NCBI GenBank assembly: GCA_903881535.1
Contig: CAIRTT010000313.1
Location: forward strand, 1 to 8,084
Source of the DNA: an uncultured Armatimonadota bacterium
Lineage (GTDB): Bacteria > Armatimonadota > Armatimonadia > Armatimonadales > Armatimonadaceae
Direction of reading: 5' to 3'
Length of the DNA stretch: 8,084 nt
Below the pieces are notes generated by a model. That model was not told the DNA's origin, did no database searches, and worked only from the letters and a program-made list of their open reading frames with translations. The translations under genes were made by a program, and so were the position numbers. This document shows positions 5,611-8,084 of the stretch, one piece after another (the stretch's first letter is position 1; each line of letters opens with the position of its first letter).

Positions 5611-7134
5611 CTAGAAACGTGGTGCGATGCGATACAGCTGCACACTTGTCCCTGGGCTCTTCAACAAACTCGGCATCTGCCCAAGAATTTCATCCTGAAT
5701 GGTGTTGTCACTTAGAAGTGTCCATCGCCGGACAATCCCCGGCCGGAATCCAGACACAGCAAAGCGCACCTGTTTGTCACTGGCAGTCTTGTTGATGACC
5801 ATCACTGTCAAGTGACCCGTTGCACGGTCGATGGCAGAAAACGCCGAAAGGTCATCCGGATTAGGGACTATTGCCGCTACACTTCCATCCCCGAAGCCAA
5901 GCCCACTCCCACCGGCATTACGAAAGAGCTGCATCGCCTTCCACGTGATGGATCCTTCGGACGGAGCCACCCAACGGCACGCGAGGTCCAGGGCTTCACG
6001 CCCGAAAATACCTAAGATATCCGCCTGCGTGGTCGCGCCATTGATATGGCCATCTGCACCCCAGCAATACTCGGTAATGCCCGTTTTGGTCCCAGGGTAA
6101 TTGCGCTTGATGAGGTCCTTCATCCGGGGGATGAGGCGAACCGTGTCGTTTATCCAAGACTCATCCCGGTACCCAATATCCCAAAGCGCACGGGTTGAGC
6201 GGTTTCTCCGAAGGCACATCGCAGCGGATATGTCATTTGAAAACTCACCACCCTGAGGGTAGTAATGGAGGGTTAGGTAGTCCAACATCCGTCGTCCACT
6301 TGTCAAGTGTTGGCTTCGGAACTGCTGGAGGTATACCGTAAGAGGATCACGACCACCGTAGCGGGCGCGGTCTGGCATCGCGCTACCCCAACCCTGCATC
6401 TGCCCTATTTGGAAATCGCGTGGGCTGTAGAAAAAGCCACTCCAACCCCATTCTTCTGGTCCACAGATTGCGGCATTGGGTGCATTGGCGCGGATCACTT
6501 TAGCGGTTTGCAGTGAACGGTTGAACAGCTCCTGTGATGTTGGTGCGGTTGGGACCACATCGCGGTGCGTGAAAGCCCAAAGCCCAGGTTCATTGTCTAA
6601 AAGCCAGTATTTGACATTTGGCCGGTCGGTTGTTGTGGATGCAATCCAAGTCGCGAAGCTGGCCGGAGTTGCCGGGATATTGGCATCGCTTGGATCATTT
6701 CCCATGATTGCTTGGCCATTAGTGCGCGTTCCGTTACCTGCATCCGGGCACCACTGCCAGTCATTACTTTGCTGCACACCATACTTTGCAATGGAAAAAG
6801 ACCAGGTTTTTAAGCGCCCAGCGCCGAGCTTTGCGACCCAGCCGAGCATCGGAACCGTGAGCATCGCATCGGCACCCGCGGCAGCGGCAGTGGCTGCAAA
6901 GTCACGGGTAAAGCCGCCGGGGGTGTCGGTCCCCATCGGGATGCTCTGAAAGTACCAATCTGACCCTTTGTTATCGGCATTTTGCTGCGGATTGTAACGA
7001 CTTGCGTTATTGCCTCCCCAGCGGTCAATCGTACATTTGGTGCCTGCACCGCCATCTTGCGCATAGCTTGCTCCATAGATTCCAGGCGAGATGATATGTG
7101 TGATGCGTTCGGCACGGATTAGGATTTGTATCAT
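5611..7134 (-). CDS. Glycoside hydrolase family 44 beta-glucanase, no signal peptide
   Basis: A 507-residue single-domain GH44 enzyme, a family with endo-beta-1,4-glucanase and xyloglucanase activity and a retaining mechanism. Hallmarks in order: SPGIYGASY (16-24), DRWGGNNASRYN (37-48), GSDWYFQSIP (57-66), WLLDNEPGLW (177-186) with Glu182 as predicted acid/base, THRDV (189-193), LDYLTLHYYPQGGEF (284-298), TEYCWGADGHINGA (354-367) with Glu355 as predicted nucleophile, QADILGIFGREALDLA (370-385) and a C-terminal beta-sandwich ending near 504. Length matches a bare catalytic module with no carbohydrate-binding module or dockerin. GAGGAG sits eight bases before the ATG. Reading upstream in frame, no alternative start occurs before a TGA at 7179-7177, so the protein has no signal peptide, although characterised family members are secreted. 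It is divergent from an FGE-fold gene. Family very confident, cellular location uncertain. Confidence 0.95.
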   Translation of the reverse strand: MIQILIRAERITHIISPGIYGASYAQDGGAGTKCTIDRWGGNNASRYNPQQNADNKGSDWYFQSIPMGTDTPGGFTRDFAATAAAAGADAMLTVPMLGWVAKLGAGRLKTWSFSIAKYGVQQSNDWQWCPDAGNGTRTNGQAIMGNDPSDANIPATPASFATWIASTTTDRPNVKYWLLDNEPGLWAFTHRDVVPTAPTSQELFNRSLQTAKVIRANAPNAAICGPEEWGWSGFFYSPRDFQIGQMQGWGSAMPDRARYGGRDPLTVYLQQFRSQHLTSGRRMLDYLTLHYYPQGGEFSNDISAAMCLRRNRSTRALWDIGYRDESWINDTVRLIPRMKDLIKRNYPGTKTGITEYCWGADGHINGATTQADILGIFGREALDLACRWVAPSEGSITWKAMQLFRNAGGSGLGFGDGSVAAIVPNPDDLSAFSAIDRATGHLTVMVINKTASDKQVRFAVSGFRPGIVRRWTLLSDNTIQDEILGQMPSLLKSPGTSVQLYRIAPRF

Positions 7135-7171
7135 TAGTTTGCTCCTCGAAACGGAGTCCCCGGCTTTGGAT

Positions 7172-7198
7172 GAACATCATTGTTCAACATCATTGTTG
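7172..7198. promoter_or_regulatory. Two fused palindromes, candidate operator between GH44 and FGE-fold genes
   Basis: GAACATCATTGTTC (7172-7185) and CAACATCATTGTTG (7185-7198) are two 14-base palindromes with five-base arms and an identical TCAT centre. They share one base and repeat at a 13-bp interval. They lie 38 bp before the GH44 start and about 120 bp before the divergent gene. Tandem palindromes spaced a little over one helical turn apart are typical of a dimeric repressor binding cooperatively. No regulator gene is present in the window. Confidence 0.5.
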
Positions 7199-7243
7199 CC
7201 TAATTTTGAAGTCTCGCCGATGGCCAGTGTGATGATTCACGCA

Positions 7244-7249
7244 ATTCTA
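7244..7249 (-). promoter_or_regulatory. Candidate -10 element (TAGAAT) upstream of GH44
   Basis: Minus-strand TAGAAT sits 109 bp before the GH44 ATG. No strong -35 is found at 17 bp (TGTTTC only). Transcription from here would place the two palindromes at 7172-7198 in the untranslated leader, roughly 40-65 bases downstream, where a bound repressor could block elongation. It rests on one hexamer. Confidence 0.22.
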
Positions 7250-7319
7250 CTAGGTTTCTTCAGGATGAAACACCTGACCACTTGTGACAACCACTGTAAA
7301 AACAAGGTAGGTTCAGCCT

Positions 7320-8084
7320 ATGGAATTTCCATCCAACATTTCGCGCCGAGAGCTTTTCTCGCTGTCCCTTGCCGCTGCGGTTCCGCTTGCCTTCATGCCG
7401 GAAGACGATTGGATGACCCGTTATCCCAACCTCGCCCGCTACTGCAAAAGCCTCCGTAAAGTGCCTGGTGGTACCTATCAATTGGGTAACGACACGCACG
7501 CGGACAGTGAACGCCCCCAGCACGCCATTACGTTGTCACCGTTCCGCCTTGGCGCGACTCCGGTGACGGTTGCCCTCTGGAAGGAATACTGCAAGGCAAC
7601 CAATGCAGAGCTGCCCGCCGCGCCGGCTTGGGGCTGGCTGGATGACCATCCGGTTGTCAACATTTCGTACAGCGATATCACAACAGCGGTTCATGCATCC
7701 GGGAAGCTGGGGTTTCTCGCGTGGGCGGTCTTGACATCCGGTGTTTCATTGATGCTCCCGACCGAAGCTCAGTGGGAGGCGGCGGCACAAAGCAAGCGCG
7801 CATCCGATGACTATCCGTGGGGACCAACCTTTGACAGCAGCAAGCTTTGGTGCTCCAAGGATGCTTGGAAAGATGCACAGAAAACGGCATCCACGCTGCG
7901 CAAAGACCGGATTCACAGCAACGCGCACGGAATTCGAGACCTCATCGGAAATGTCTGGGAATGGTGCCATGACTGGAATGGGCCGTACTCGGCAGACAGC
8001 CTTGTAGATCCGCTTGGCCCCTCGACTGGCACGCGCCGCGCCCTCCGCGGAGGCTCTTGGTACAACGAATGGCCGGATGTTTTC
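7320..8084 (+). CDS. Tat-exported FGE/SUMF1-fold protein, 3' end cut by the window
   Basis: 255 codons are open to the right edge with no stop, so the C terminus is missing. AGGTAGG (7305-7311) lies eight bases before the ATG. The N terminus has a twin-arginine motif SRRELFSLS (8-16) and a hydrophobic run to about residue 26. There is no lipobox cysteine, so it should be cleaved and released, unlike its paralogue at 394-1239. FGE-fold motifs: VPGGTYQLG (48-56), PFRLGATPVTVALW (74-87), PAAPAWGWLDDHP (99-111), LPTEAQWEAAA (146-156), YPWGPTFD (165-172), LIGNVWEWCHDW (208-219) and LRGGSW (242-247). The residues after RGGS are Trp-Tyr-Asn-Glu-Trp-Pro-Asp-Val, so the FGE cysteine pair is absent. 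PAAPxWGWxDDHP is shared with the paralogue, indicating an old duplication. It is divergent from GH44. The fold is certain, the function unknown. Confidence 0.88.
   Translation, partial: MEFPSNISRRELFSLSLAAAVPLAFMPEDDWMTRYPNLARYCKSLRKVPGGTYQLGNDTHADSERPQHAITLSPFRLGATPVTVALWKEYCKATNAELPAAPAWGWLDDHPVVNISYSDITTAVHASGKLGFLAWAVLTSGVSLMLPTEAQWEAAAQSKRASDDYPWGPTFDSSKLWCSKDAWKDAQKTASTLRKDRIHSNAHGIRDLIGNVWEWCHDWNGPYSADSLVDPLGPSTGTRRALRGGSWYNEWPDVF

Overview
The window looks like bacterial chromosome of moderately high G+C, dense with genes for polysaccharide processing. Three things suggest a free-living degrader from an Armatimonadota- or Planctomycetota-like lineage: two twin-arginine-exported proteins of the formylglycine-generating-enzyme (FGE/SUMF1) fold, a type I sulfatase, and a GH44 beta-glucanase. 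This placement is inferred from the gene families only. There is no marker gene, and no tRNA, rRNA, transposase, phage gene or CRISPR array was seen.

Layout, left to right. (1) The 3' part of a SET-domain protein methyltransferase (+, cut by the left edge) converges on (2) an FGE-fold lipoprotein (-, 394-1239). (3) A type I sulfatase (+, 1363-2691) is divergent from that lipoprotein across about 120 bp. (4) At 2721-3098 there is a tandem array of a 142-bp unit, 2.7 copies. The unit consists of the last eight codons and stop of the neighbouring transporter gene plus its intrinsic terminator. (5) A large APC-superfamily permease (-, 3070-5016) ends inside the last copy of the array. (6) A gap of about 590 bp (5017-5610) has no convincing gene. 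(7) A GH44 glycosidase (-, 5611-7134) is divergent, across 185 bp carrying two fused palindromes, from (8) a second Tat-exported FGE-fold protein (+, 7320 to the right edge), a paralogue of gene 2.

The main theme is two similar modules. In each, an exported FGE-fold protein is transcribed divergently from a carbohydrate- or sulfate-ester-active enzyme that has no signal peptide. An in-frame stop upstream of each enzyme's start excludes a longer N terminus. Both FGE-fold proteins lack the catalytic cysteines of true FGE and are predicted to leave the cytoplasm, so neither is likely to mature the Cys-type sulfatase beside the first one. Their role is unknown. The second notable structure is the tandem triplication of a gene tail plus terminator, whose copies are nearly identical.
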